A stretch of DNA of 64,000 nucleotides from Stachybotrys elegans (taxonomy: Eukaryota; Ascomycota; Sordariomycetes; Hypocreales; Stachybotryaceae), in assembly GCA_020746835.1 (NCBI GenBank), contig JAGPNK010000005.1, positions 868,001 to 932,000 of the forward strand. The letters run 5' to 3'. The translations under genes and the position numbers were made by a program. The notes beneath the pieces were generated by a model. The model ran no database searches, was not told where the DNA came from, and was given only the letters and a program-made list of their open reading frames with translations. Position 1 is the first letter of the stretch. Each line of letters starts with the position of its first letter. Below are positions 1-11,953 of the stretch, one piece after another.

Positions 1-2179
1 CCATATGGCTGGGCTTGGTACCCCCGTGAGGACTGAAACAGACGCCTCTACCGCGCTCTTGGCCTCCATTCCCGATTCTCCTGCAGGCTAACCAAAGGCG
101 AATGTGACGAAGGCAAAAAAAAAAAGATAGCAATGCCCACAGCCATGGGTCTGTGTCGCAAGGCTGCGTCGACAACAGCACCTTCGCTGGGTTTATTCGG
201 AGCTCTGGCCGGGGTCGACCCCAGTCTGACAGACTGCAAAGGCGAGAAGGGGAGGGGAAGGGAAGGGAAGGGAAGGCAAGGGAAGAGAATGGGGGGGGAC
301 GGAGGAGTGAGTGAGTGAGTGATGTGCGTGTGCGTGTCTGTGTCTATGTTTGTTGTGGCTGCATGTGGGCGGTGGGTAACTGGAGGCCACTGGTGTTTTC
401 ACTGACAGCGTGCTGTAGGAGGTGTATTTGCTTCCAAATACAGACCTAGATGCCCGAATTCATGGATGCGATGCCATGGTCTTTGCCATAGCGTCTCCCG
501 CCGACGCCGCCCAACTCCACCCAGGATACCTTAGTGCCCTCGGCTGATCTCGACAGCCCCTGGTCAAATAAAGGAGCAAGGGTCGAGTGCTCCCATCCCC
601 ATCCCCATGACTTCCATACCCTGTCCAGATATTATTTCCGAGTGGTTGCTCTAATGGGCGGAGAGCCCCGGATTACGGACTAAATCCACTAACACCAACA
701 CACCTCCTGGCCCTCATTCTCACCCTCACCTTCTTTGGGCAGAGTGGACGGGCTACTCTCCGTTCTGCTCGCTTTGCTTGCTCTTCTCTTCTGGCCATGT
801 CTCAGTTTTCCTTTCCCTTTTCTTTTCTTTTATTTTTCTTTTCCTTTTCTTTTTGCTTTCTGGATGGGACGCCACCCTACACACTCTGGATCTGGCACGC
901 CTGGCACACCCGGCACACCCCCATCTATCTATCCATATCCATCCATCCATCCATCCATCCATCCGTGCATCCATCCCAAGCCCTGGCCTGTCTTTCAACT
1001 GAGTGTCTACCAATCTACCTACCTACCGTCACCGTTCTTACTTGCCTACCCATACCTTAGTACCTTCCATACCTCCTCCGTACCGTACCGTGCCTACCTT
1101 GCCTACGCACACTGGCCCTTACCTCCCTGCCCCGGCCTACCTTACCTACCTAACTTATACCCATATCATTACCAAGTTGGTAGGAACAGACCCGTTTATT
1201 CTTTCCTGTAATATTTCCATCGGCCACCCCCCAGCTAGCCCGCACTTTGCTGCTATTACTACCACCAACACCACCATTGATTGCATCTGCAACCGCAGCC
1301 GCAACCACAACCGCCATACCGAGCCATCACCATCTTCACCTTCTCCTCCTTCACTTGGGTGCCGCCTTGACAGTAGGATAGCACCAGCTACTGGCGCTAT
1401 CCTCCAAGGCGAACATCGCTCGAGGTTCTTTGTTTCCGTCATTCTCCGCTTGCCAGCTTGTTGCTGTCGCTGGGCTGGCAGGTGTTGTGTTCTCGCGGAG
1501 ACGGGAGAGAAAGAACGGGGGAGAAAGAGTGCTGGGCCAGCCGAGGTGACGAGCCGCTCAGTGCGCCCCCTCCTCTGATATCCCGATGCCGCATTGCGAC
1601 AACTCGAGCGGCTTATGGTACAGCATCGGAGCCGAGGGATCATCATCTGAGGCGTGAACGCTGCGCATTTCTGGCAAGCCGTTTCGAATCGTAATCGCTG
1701 GACTGGGACAAGGAGTATAAGACGCAGCACTTCGACATTGATCGGAGGGGGGCTTGGTAACACAACGCAGCCGCAGCCGGTTGCTCTAGCTCTGGCACCC
1801 GTCGGGATCGCTGCGAACCGTTTGTTTGACAACGAAGCCCTGCCTGCGCACCAGGTTATCTCGTGTCTCTCTAGACACTGGCAACTAACAGGCGCAGGGT
1901 CAGCTCTCGGGTTGCATTATTGAATGTAGAACCTGCGAATATCTGTGCTCTCGCAACACAAGGGTCAGGTTCTTGGTCTGCTCTGCGCGCCCCAGACAAG
2001 CCGTCAAGCCAGCGGCGCATCACAGGAGGCTCCTGGGTGGCATTACACGACAAGCCAGTCCCGCAGCAAGAACGGGTAGAGGAGAGTTGACACGCTCAAC
2101 CCCCTCTTCTCTCGTCCCCTGATTTCTCCTGTGCCACTCTCTTCTTTCTTGCGTCCGACTCTCCCTTACTACATACAAC
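1..2179. other. Gene-free leader/upstream region with simple repeats
   Basis: No reading frame here has recognisable domains or gene-like splice structure. The stretch holds purine-rich GGGAA repeats (about 249-285), GAGT repeats (about 304-322), a T/C-rich tract (about 801-858), seven ATCC units (937-964) and many CTACC-type repeats (about 1010-1155). It probably contains the promoter and a long 5' leader of the Zn2Cys6 gene that starts at 2180. The last 100 bases before that start are pyrimidine-rich, as is usual in fungal leaders. Confidence 0.6.
937..964. repeat. (ATCC)7 microsatellite
   Basis: Seven perfect tandem ATCC units are followed, after a short interruption, by two more ATCC copies. 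They lie in non-coding DNA upstream of the first gene. Confidence 0.9.
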
Positions 2180-4704
2180 ATGGCGACTACTTCGCACAGC
2201 CAGTATCCGCGATCGCCGAACCCCTCCACAAGGTCATACGACTCCTCTTCTGTCTCCTCAGCCGCCTCGCCAAACCAAGCGCAGCCGTATTTGAGTTCCT
2301 TGTTGAGTGCGGCGAGGGAGAGGCCGAACATCGCCTCCATAGGTGTTCAGTCTCTACCCTCGGTCGGCCAAGCTTTCCAGGCCTACAGCATGGGTTCCGG
2401 CTCGACCATAGGCCGTGAGAGTCTGCCCTCCGCCGATTCCATGGTCAGCACCCCAGGATTAGGCCACGCGCAACTGCCAGGTGGAGGGCAACCTCAGAAG
2501 AGAGCCTACCGCCAACGGCGCAAGGATCCCAGCTGTGATGCTTGCCGCGAGAGAAAAGTCAAATGCGACGCCACGGAGACGACGAGCTGCTCCGAATGCT
2601 CTAGCCGAAACGTCAAGTGCCAGTTCACCAAGGAGACGAACCGTCGCATGTCCTCGATCAAGCAGGTCCAAGACTTGGAGAAACAGATCGAGCGAGTCAA
2701 GCGTGAGAATGGAAGCTTACGCCGCATCATCCAGGACAAGGAACTCTCCCTCGACGGTGAGCCGGACGCAAGGGATCGTGTTGTTCTACAACCACCTGCC
2801 ATAGGATCCGAACCAAAACGACGACCTCAGCCTACCGCCATGCCAGACCTTGCCAGGGCGAGGGCCAACATGCGGAACTTCACCAAGGGTATCTGGGTGC
2901 CTCCTGCTCAACATCGCACTCCGATTTCTACTCTTTTCGAACCGCCACGATCCGACCTGCCCCCTTTCTCCCTGGTCGACGAACTTCTTCGCGCCTACTT
3001 TGGGTCTGCTCACACCATGTTTCCGATCTTGCACATGCCCGGCTTCCGCGCGACCGTCGATAACCTCTACCGAGCTTTCCCCTCCTCAGTATCGCCAAGT
3101 TGGCTCGCTCTCTTCTTCGCTGTGCTGGCCACCGGTAGCCTGTTTGGACCAGATATACCGGGAACCAACACGTTTCACCAACCTGCCGAGCTGCTCGATT
3201 CGGCGCGGAAACTGATCGACCCCTGGAACAGCGAGTGGAACTTGGAGCATGCACAGGCTCTGACCCTGATTACAATATGCCTGAACGAGATGAATCTAAA
3301 GGGCGCTGCCTGGAGTTGGCTGGGCAATGCTATTCGAGTCGGCCAGGACCTGGGACTCTACGTCGAGTCGGCGCCTTGGCCAATAATCGAGGGGGAGATG
3401 CGACGACGGACGTGGTGGACGCTTTACATAATGGATAGGACGCTGGCAGGAGAGCTGGGTCACCCGTTCATGATTAACGACGACGACTGTGATATCTCCC
3501 TTCCTGCGGGGGTAGACGACTCTTACATCCGGGCGGACGGCATGCTCGTCCCAAAGGGGCCGAGCCCCTGACGCATTCTCTGCTGGCCGTCATCCACGTT
3601 ACAAGATGCTACACGGCGCTCCTTAAGACACTGACCTATCCCACAATACAGCCGAACCAAGAAGCCGTTTTCGAAATGTACTTCAAGAAATGCCTGGCAA
3701 CCTTTCCACCAGCGTGCGATCCGACGAGCTCCGTGCCTCTGGCGCCACACTTTCTGGCGCCTCTATCCCACCTGATGCACGCGCGACTGTTGCTACACCG
3801 GCACCACTTGAGCCCACTATGCCCTCCAGAACTCCGAATCGCCGCGCTCGAAAAATGCACGCAGATTGGGCTAGAGACGGCATCACTCCTCAGTCGAACC
3901 AGCACCTCCCTCTCCGAGGCAGCAACGACCTTGCTGGCAACACATGTATTCCGCTCCACGTTGTTCTTGCTCCTTGCAGGTTACTTTGATCACGCTCTGT
4001 CGTGTGTACGTGCTCTGGCCACGATCGAGCCGCGCAGGGATGTTGCTGTGCCCTGCGGCCGCTTTTTGTCCTTCTTCGTCTCGGCATTGGGGCCGAAGCG
4101 TGCTGAACATATAGCATACCTTTCTCATGCTCAGTCAGGAACTTACCCGCCTCCCCGCTCTCCGTTAGACCCATCGGTTCTGCTAGCTTCCTTGGCCCGA
4201 GATGAGGAACTATTGGTGTACGTATCTGCTGATGTTCAGGCATCCCCTGTTCGCACCTGGGCCTGGACAGAGAATGACGCCGTCCTCGACGCGGCAAATG
4301 GACCAACTCTCCCATTGGCTCGAGACCTTCGCAGCGGCCTCTTCAGTGCCGAGCTCCGCACGGGCCTGAACGAGTCGGAGCGTCGTGATTGGGGCGGCTG
4401 GGCAAGGCTAGAGTCGAGCATCAGAAGTTTGATGGGAGCCCATGCAGCTGGTACTCCTACACCATCGACAGCAGCTTGGGCGACACTGCCCCCTCCGCTA
4501 CTCAAAGCAGAAATTGCAGGACCACCGCCACCACCACCACCACCACCAGGAGCTTCAGCCATGGATATCCAAAGACTCTCGGACGCTCCCAGGTACGGAC
4601 CGGATCCTCCCAGATTTACTTCGCCTAGCACCGCCACCAGTCCAGCATCAGGAAGCGGCACAAGGAAGGCATCAGACCGGCTGAGCATTGCCAATATTAT
4701 ATGA
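2180..4704 (+). CDS. Zn2Cys6 transcription factor with apparent -1 frameshift
   Basis: Fungal zinc-cluster regulator. The first frame (2180-3571) carries Cys119, 122, 129, 137, 140 and 147 in CX2CX6CX7CX2CX6C spacing. A basic/coiled-coil dimerisation segment follows (about 157-190), then the start of a fungal_trans (middle homology) domain from about residue 265. That frame stops at 3569-3571. The same domain continues without homology loss in the -1 frame from about 3559 (GAEPLTHSLLAVIHV) to the stop at 4702-4704, ending in a low-complexity tail with a nine-proline run. Read with one -1 shift at 3550-3559, the product would be about 841 aa. No GT-AG pair of reasonable length repairs the frame. 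The cause could be a missing G in the run at 3556-3559 (sequence error or mutation) or slippage at C-CCA-AAG. Target genes cannot be told from sequence. The ATG at 2180 is the first in frame and precedes an S/Q-rich N-terminus. Confidence 0.85.
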
Positions 4705-6250
4705 TGAATGATCATGGAACGGTCCCGATGACAGTCACCTCCAAGTGACGGAAGTTGGAAATCTGTGAACGACCGAAGAACATAACGACGAGAAGAAACG
4801 ACTTACCGACTCATTTGGCCCTTTTATATACAATTACACGATGTTAATGCATGCCATGGGCCTCGGCGGGGAAGAGATGGAGGATTTACATAGTACCAGC
4901 TGTGGACCTCACGGTATTGTCTTTTTTTTTTCCCCTTTCCCTTTCCCTTTCTTTTGGTATTCCCTCTCTAGTTGATCTACTACCTATCTTCTTTCTTTAA
5001 TTCTCTCTATACTTCGTCATCCATGTATTTACGGGTAGCTGGCGCCATTATGGGACCAGCCCATGGATCCATTTTTATGTCTTTCTTTGCTCTATTATTC
5101 CCTTGTTTTATCGTCTTGTTTCTGGCATGCAGAGGGGAAAGATATGGAGATACCACTTGGGGGGCCTTGAAAATTTGAATGCTTGCTTTCTTTCCTCTTC
5201 TATTTGAGCAAGGTGTTATGGGCTTGGCAGGGCTTATTTCTGCGAGTCTGGCGGGTTGAGTCTATCTATGTCAATCGTTGATTCCCCCTTTTCCCATCGC
5301 ACCATGTCGTGTATATATATTTATATATATACCTTCCTCCTCCTCTTCCTTTCTTACGTCAGTCCACGCTGCGAAATCCTCTTATTGGGCCTGATCTTGG
5401 TCAAGGGTTGATATAGGCTAGGTGCCATTGTCTGCTACTGTGGTACGTGAGAAAAAATGGCCGATAACGCAGGGCGGGTGCAGGGAGACTATCATAGCCC
5501 TCCTCAGCTTTGCATCACTACCACCGTCATTATTTCACTTTGTCTCGATATTGGTCCCCTCGGACAGTCCCGTGTACTATGGAGGCACATTTGGATATCC
5601 CATAAGCCCATATCGAGTCAGAGGGCCGAAGCGCCGAGGCCAAGATACTGTCTTTGGCTTGTCCATTACCATCACCATTGCTAAAGGGTTGGTGATTGTC
5701 TCTGGGACCACCAGCTTAGTACTATCAACCTTGCGCGTTGCGTTATTCACAACCCGACCTCCGCACTGCTCACCGGTTCCGAGGTTGACTGAAGCTCGCC
5801 ACTGCTCTGCCTATTGCCAACGTTGGCATGAACCGAGCACCACGATGCTAGGCCTCTTAGGCAAGACTAGCCTTCCTTAGGGGCACATACACGTACACAC
5901 AAGGACCGATAGCTACAATAGGTTTCCTGATCTTGCCATGCTTAGTCCATGGAACAAGGCATTCTGGTATCCTGGCCCGTGTCAAACACTGGTTTCCAAC
6001 TTACCACTAAATGGGTGATTTGCCAGTGTGTAAATCATTCAGGGGTTGAACTGTATGTTGCGTGCTATACCTGGTAGTGGCTTCGTTGGCATATCTCCAG
6101 GAAACACGAGCACGCTACTCATATAGTAGCTAGGTTAGTAGTATTTAACTGCTTGTCCAGCCCCAAGCACTTTACTCCAGAGCTAGTGATGTTGCTTCAC
6201 GCAATAGCTCGTCGCCCTTTGGCTGTTGTTGCACGCGCCTTGCATTCCCC
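4705..6250. other. Intergenic region, 3' flank of regulator and P450 promoter
   Basis: No supported gene. The stretch contains T/C-rich tracts (about 4921-4960), an AT-only run of TATATA type (about 5310-5331) and a TA-rich patch with repeated TAG/CTA words (about 6120-6155). Open frames around 5422-5880 have no domain features. The final ~100 bases before 6251 act as the P450 leader. Confidence 0.55.
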
Positions 6251-7992
6251 ATGGAGTTGCCGCCCCTGATTCTGACTGGCACGGCCGCGCTGATCGGTTA
6301 TCTCGTGTGCACCGCCGTATACAGATTGTATCTCAGTCCTCTGTCCAAGATCCCGGGGCCCAAACTCGCAGGTAGGATGGGGGAGTCTTGACGACGAGCC
6401 GGCTGCTTACGATTCTTCAGCACTGACGACCTGGTACAATGCCTACTACGACGTCGTCCTCGGCGGTCAATACATGGTCAGCAGCCACCAGCCGGTTGGC
6501 TCACGCCTCCTCGACCATATCCAACGTCTACGTGCTTTGCTGACAAGCCTGCAGTTCGCCGTCAGGGACATGCACCGCAAGTACGGCCCCGTGGTTCGCA
6601 CGCGGCCCGACGCCGTGCACGTCATCGACCCCAGCTTCATCGACGTGCTCTACACGCAGTCGCCCAAGCACCGGCGCGACCGCGCCTGGACCATCATGGG
6701 CACGATGCAGCTCACGGGCTCGATGCTGTCGACGAGCGAGCACGACCTGCACCGGCGGCGGCGCGCCTCGCTGAACCCTTACTTCTCGCAGCAGAACGTG
6801 CGGCGCCTCGAGCCCGTCGTCAGCGACACGCTCGCCCACCTCTTCCGCCGCATGGACGGCTGGGCGCGCGAGGGCGAGCCCGTGCAGATCAACGCTGCCT
6901 TCCGCGCGGCGACCAAGGATATCATCCAGGCGTATGCCTTTGGGGAGAGCGAGCGCTACCTCGACGTTGAGGACTGCCGGAGGGGCTTCTTCGAGGTCCT
7001 TGCCCCGAATCGGATCGCGCATCTCGGGACGCACGCCCATTGGCTTGTTACGCTGATGACGAGGATGCCGACGGCCATCATGACCAAGATTGTGCCGGGC
7101 GTCGGGTTCTTCAAGCTCTATTTGGAGGTAAGCAAACAAGAAGAGGTAGAGGGAAAGGGGGGGAGGGAGAGGTGTGCTAATTTCTTCTGTCTCTGGGTAG
7201 TCGCTGCAAGCCCAGATAGAGGAGATAAAGAAGGCCAAAAACGCCACCGGCACAAAGACCATCTTCCACGATATACTCAGTAGCGACATCCCCGACTCGG
7301 AGAAGACGACATCGCGCTTGACGGATGAGGCCGCTGTCATCGTCATCGCGGGCTCCGAGACGACGGCCTCGACCCTCGCCGCGCTCACCTACATCCTCCT
7401 CTCGGACCCCGCCCTGCTCGCCCGCCTCAAGACGGAGCTCGAGGACGTCATGCCCGACCGCTACGCCCCGCCGCCCACGGCCTCGGTCCTCGACGGCCTG
7501 CCCTTCCTCAACGCCGTCATCCAGGAGACGATACGCATGTACCCCGGCGCCACCCACCGCCAGGACCGCGTCGCCCCGGACGAGGACCTCGTCTACGAGT
7601 CGCCCGACGGCAAGCGCAGGTACGTGCTCCCCGCGGGCACGACCATCGGCATGGCCGCGCCGCTCGTCAACCGCAACCCGCTCGTGTACGACCGGCCCGA
7701 CGAGTTCCTGCCCGACCGGTACCTCGAGAACCCGGGCCTGAGGAGGCACCAGATTGCCTTCTCCAAGGGCGGGCGCCAGTGCCTGGGCATGAGCCTCGCG
7801 TACCAGGAGCTGCAGACGTTTGCTGCGGGCATCTTTCGCCGCTACGAGCTGTACGACCCAGCCAAAACAGACCAGGGCCCGACGCTAGAGCTGTATGAGA
7901 CGACGGTGAGGGACATTGCCATGCATTCTGAGTATATCACGCCGGCTGTCCATCCCGATAGCAAGGGCGTCAGAATTCGGATTCGTTCGTAG
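6251..7992 (+). CDS. Cytochrome P450 monooxygenase (TRI4/CYP58-like)
   Basis: Haem-thiolate oxygenase, likely anchored in the ER by an N-terminal membrane segment (MELPPLILTGTAALIGYLV). Exons 6251-6371, 6421-6476, 6555-7127 and 7201-7992 join to 513 aa, a normal P450 length. Visible signatures: the proline hinge KIPGPKLAAL; the I-helix AGSETT (about 300-305); the K-helix ExxR (about 359-362, ETIR); DEFLPDRY; and the haem loop FSKGGRQCLG with axial Cys about 444. The PGPKLAALTTWYNAYYDVV style resembles the trichodiene-oxygenase/CYP58 group, but substrate is unknown. Intron 2 (6477-6554, 78 bp) is in frame and stop-free, so an uncorrected reading would add 26 residues. Exon 3 onward is much more GC-rich than the flanks. 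No biosynthetic partner genes lie beside it. Confidence 0.93.
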
Positions 7993-8347
7993 GCGAGCCT
8001 GGGGCAGATTAGGAGACTTCCAGATCGCGCCCATCAATCTTGCATGGAATGGATTGAACTTCCCGCAAGTGTCAGACCGAGGTTGAACGCATAAACATAT
8101 AACCAACCCGTCGCTCGATTTCACTCGCTCTCGCCTCTGCAGGATATTGCCTTGCTGTATCCGTCTTTGTACAAGAGATTCAAGGCACCTGGGGTGTTCT
8201 AGAATCTTGTTTTGGTCTCCAAGCTCCAGCGATATACTCTACACAATACCTCCGAACGATGGTGCGGGACGTAGAAACAGTTCTAAACAATCAGCGTAAC
8301 TCCCAGCACTCCCGATATCGATTTCACTACCAAAGCGTCATGGAAAG
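7993..8347. other. Convergent 3' flank between P450 and SPO22
   Basis: 355 bases between two converging stop codons. I see no gene. It presumably holds both 3' untranslated regions and polyadenylation signals. Confidence 0.5.
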
Positions 8348-11300
8348 TTAGGGGAGCACTCCTGCTTGCTGTCTAGACGCCAGCTTTTCAAATCTCAACT
8401 TCGCAAATCTCTCTTGGAGCATGTTGCCCAACACCCCTCCATCATCCAGGTATATAGCCAGATCCATGGCACGGTGTGCCCAACGATGGCACAAGTCCTC
8501 CTCTCCGCGGGCGTAAAAGTCAATCGCGTGGTTGAATGACGTGGCAACGAGCCACTCCAGCTCGGCAGAAGGAAACGGGCTGTTGCCCTGTCAGAGCGCA
8601 TGTCAGTACTAATGGGCAAGAGCTTTATGAGGCCTTTGCGGAGTCAAGAATACCTGCCTGCTCTCCTGTGCTATTTGAGCCGCCTGCTCCAATATCTGGA
8701 AAGCCAGTGTATCTTCCAATGGCAATATTGCTTGGAATATGCAGCGTATGTATTTCGCCAGCTTCTCGCTGTCAAATCCCTCGAGTGCGTATATCTCATT
8801 GATGATAATTCGCAGCGTCGTAAAGAGAACTGCAAACAGATTAACCATGCGTCCGCCTTGGATTGACATACACAGCTCACCCTTTGGGGGGCTCGAGCTC
8901 CTCAACAGACAGTCGCCCATCGCCTTGTACATCGCCTCGTCCTGGCACACCTGGGATTTCCTCACAATCACGGCCAGTTCTTCCCAATTTTCCAGCCGTA
9001 CTGCGGCTTCAAAGTCGAACACGAAAAGACTAGCCAGCTTTGACAAGAGGTCAACCTGAACCTGGCATTCATGGGTTACTTCCTCGTTGTGCATCAACTC
9101 GTAAAACGCCACCACGTGCTCCCTTACTGTTGTGTAAAGCTGAAGCTGTCTCTGAACCACTTCGTCGGTGCGCGCGAGCGAGACAAGTGCTGCGGAAATA
9201 ACGAAGTGGCATCGCATCGACATCAAATTTAGTTCAGCCAGGTCTGCTAGAGGTAGGTCCTTGGGATAACATTGTATTAGCCTCACACATGAGTCGAATA
9301 TACGAATCAGCGGGCGTGGCTCCCACGTGTGGCAGTTCGATAGGCCCATGTTGTAAGCATTTTTCCGGAACCAATGCAACTCAGGAAGAGTAAAGACAGT
9401 ATTTCCGTCTTCATCTTTCAGGTTTTGCTGGGCGTACCATGCCGCTAGGGTTGTCAGTCTGGAGCCATGTAGGGGATGAGGCAGCACATTACCTTGACGA
9501 AATCTTTCACACAAGTCGCTCACCAGCTCTGGCTTGGCCACGGCTGCAGAATCGCCATCCTCGGATTGCTCTCGCAATAGGTGAGTAAGCCGTATTGCGC
9601 ATCGAATCAATGAGGGCAGGTTGCTTGTTGATCCCTGTCCAGAGTCCCAACCATCAATGACAGCTCGTAGAGCCGCCAATGTGCAAATCTTGTGACCAGC
9701 CTGCTGAGCCTCTCGTATGCAAGCGTACAAGATATTCTGGCTTTCGGCACAATCCGAGTTGCTAAAGAACTCGATACACTCCGAGCCGAGCTGAGTGTCC
9801 CAATTTTGAAGCGAGACCTTGAACATCAGGTAGCGAGTGAGGATCTGGTCCCGAGCAGCGGGTGGCATGGACTGAAATGCAGCATAAGCTTTTTCAGGCT
9901 CATTGACTGCAAGGGCTCCAATGATCAATTTCCTCCCAAACTTCGCGAGATTTGACTCGCCGCAACTGGAGCATGCTGGGTGAAATGCAAGATGCGCCCA
10001 CACCTCGGAAGTTTTGTAGTCCTGAACGGCAAAAGCAGCATCCAGCTTCTTCTAGATCAACTACAATAGTGAGCATGATACACAACTGCTGTAGAATATA
10101 CTTACCGAATGTATTGCACCTGCAGCTTCAGGACTGAGTGGCTTCGCCATAGTATTGTAAGTAGTATCTAATACGCTCTTCAGGCTTGACGTGGCACCCG
10201 ACACGTCTGTATCCGTCGTGGCCAGCCATGCTCGCTGTACGAGTGTCTTGTCGATCCATTCATCTCTCTCGGATGGAACCACTCGCTTGGTAATGAGCTC
10301 ATCAAGAAGTAGAGCAGCCAAGCGCAAAGTCATCGCGGCAAGCTTCTTGACGTGGTGTAGAATGAACTGCAACGAGCTCTCCGAAAAGTCAAAAGTCCGT
10401 ATCATTCGCCGTATAATGCTCGCATAGGCCTCGACGTCCAAGACCTCTTGTGGTGATTTCTGAAGTATCTCCAACCGCCAATGCAGCACAATAGGCTTGT
10501 CTCCGAGGCCATCCTCTATCATTGTGACCAACTCGCTTGCTTGTTGCATATATTCCGCTGATCCGTGGCTCAGCAGGGTCTGGATCAGAGTATGTCCGAG
10601 AGATAGTCGTAATTCCAACCCAACGACTGACAGACTCTCAAGTTTCTGTCTGTCCAATATCTCCCATCCCCTTTGGAGCCATTTTATGGACGTTACGACG
10701 TCTCCGTTGCTTGATAGCTCCTGGCCAATATGATGAAGGGCATCCACCAAGTTCTCAGCTGCCGAGACACTGAATTGCTGCCGTAGGCCACTCGTCTTGT
10801 TGAACATGTGCTCCGCGACGTCGAGCCTGTTTTCTTTCCAGGCCTGGTATCTCGTCAGCATTCCTTTTTATTTTTTGTTTTTTGCCGTCAAAATTCGGTA
10901 AGTCGCACCAGAATAGTCCTCAATGTCAAATAGTGAGCCTCCAACTCCGTGTACTTTGTCTTATTGGGTTCCGTTAGGCGCTCTCGTAGACCTTCGGTGT
11001 AGTCGGCAGCCCTTTGTAAGGTCCATCGCGCAGATTCGGTATCAGAAGCATCCAGGCAAACTCTACTGGCATGAAGGACGAGGTCCAGCATGTATACGAG
11101 TTCTGTCTCGTCGTCTGTATTGCCCCTACCACCCTCCCTCGCCAAGGCAATCAGCTGGTATCCGAGCAGCCTCGCTCGAGCAAGTATGCGCTTACGATCC
11201 GGCAACGTCGGGTTCTCGGTCTGCTCTCTGCCCTGTCGCACGCAAGTGTTCCACAGATCTCTGCCACTCCGCTCGAGGCGCTTCGCTCCGGTTGGCGGAA

Positions 11301-11545
11301 TAGCCTCAGCATGCTTCTCGAGCAAAGACTTGCCCGTATTCACATGGTAGCCAATATCAGCCGAAATGAGATCGGCATCATCCGCATTACCGAGGTCTGG
11401 CAGTTTCGAGCGAAGTTCGGTTGCGAAATCTAGCAAGTTCGGTTAGGTACCAGCAGTTCTAGCCACGGCAAAAGCACAAACCGATGACAGACGCAAGCTC
11501 AGACCGCGCCACCATCTTCAACGTCGAGTTAGTAGAAGATGGCAT
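8348..11545 (-). CDS. SPO22: Meiosis protein SPO22/ZIP4
   Basis: TPR-like scaffold of the synaptonemal-complex initiation (ZMM) group, acting in meiotic crossover formation in the nucleus. Five exons (11482-11545, 10909-11429, 10106-10843, 8654-10051, 8348-8587) close to 986 aa, normal for the family. Family landmarks: the helical block around LRTIL-AWKENRLDVAEHMF, which confirms the second intron; SLLEKH...LWN near the N-terminus; and the C-terminal FPSAELEWLVATSFNHAIDFY with LCHRWAHRAMDLA. The first exon (MPSSTNSTLKMV) was recovered by splicing a 52-bp intron. The start at 11545 is the only ATG that fits. The gene is tandem with the downstream-numbered AcuM-like gene (409 bases apart) and convergent with the P450. 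Presence of an intact ZIP4 suggests a retained sexual programme. Confidence 0.9.
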
Positions 11546-11953
11546 ATGGGATCCCGCGTAAGCATTGTCGTTGTAGAGATTGTTGCATCGGAGAGAAAAT
11601 CCAAGGACCTGCCGGCTGTAGACGAGATGGGAGCAGGTCAGGTGATGGCCGTCAGATGAGGAAGGAACGCCTCAGCCCTTCCTCCACATCAACACAGTCG
11701 GATATCGGTTACAACGAGAAGAAATAGCCAAAATGCCCTGCATTGTGGCATAATAAAACTTGAATTTTCTGTAATAAATGTACGACCAATTTGGTCTTTT
11801 GGTGGGATGTCTCAATAGCCCGGGACGTCTCGGTGCCACACCGAACATCTCCTTGGAGACACGTCTCCCTCCTCAAAATCCAGGATAACACCAATGAAAG
11901 ATTGGGAGTATCAAGTTGGTAGGAATAGAAACTAAAAAATAAGGTGCCATTTC
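11546..11953. other. SPO22 promoter / AcuM-like 3' flank
   Basis: About 400 bases between two minus-strand genes. No coding signature. The half nearer 11950 is AT-rich, as expected for a 3' untranslated region. Confidence 0.5.

Noticed and set aside
937..1155. CRISPR-like array
   Set aside because: Units are four bases long and contiguous. It is a microsatellite with CTACC-type repeats, and the host is a eukaryote.
5422..5880. 152-codon plus-strand frame
   Set aside because: No recognisable domain, mixed composition and no splicing or promoter evidence.
2180..7992. Secondary-metabolite cluster (regulator plus P450)
   Set aside because: No PKS, NRPS, terpene synthase or transporter beside them. 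The following genes are meiotic and housekeeping.
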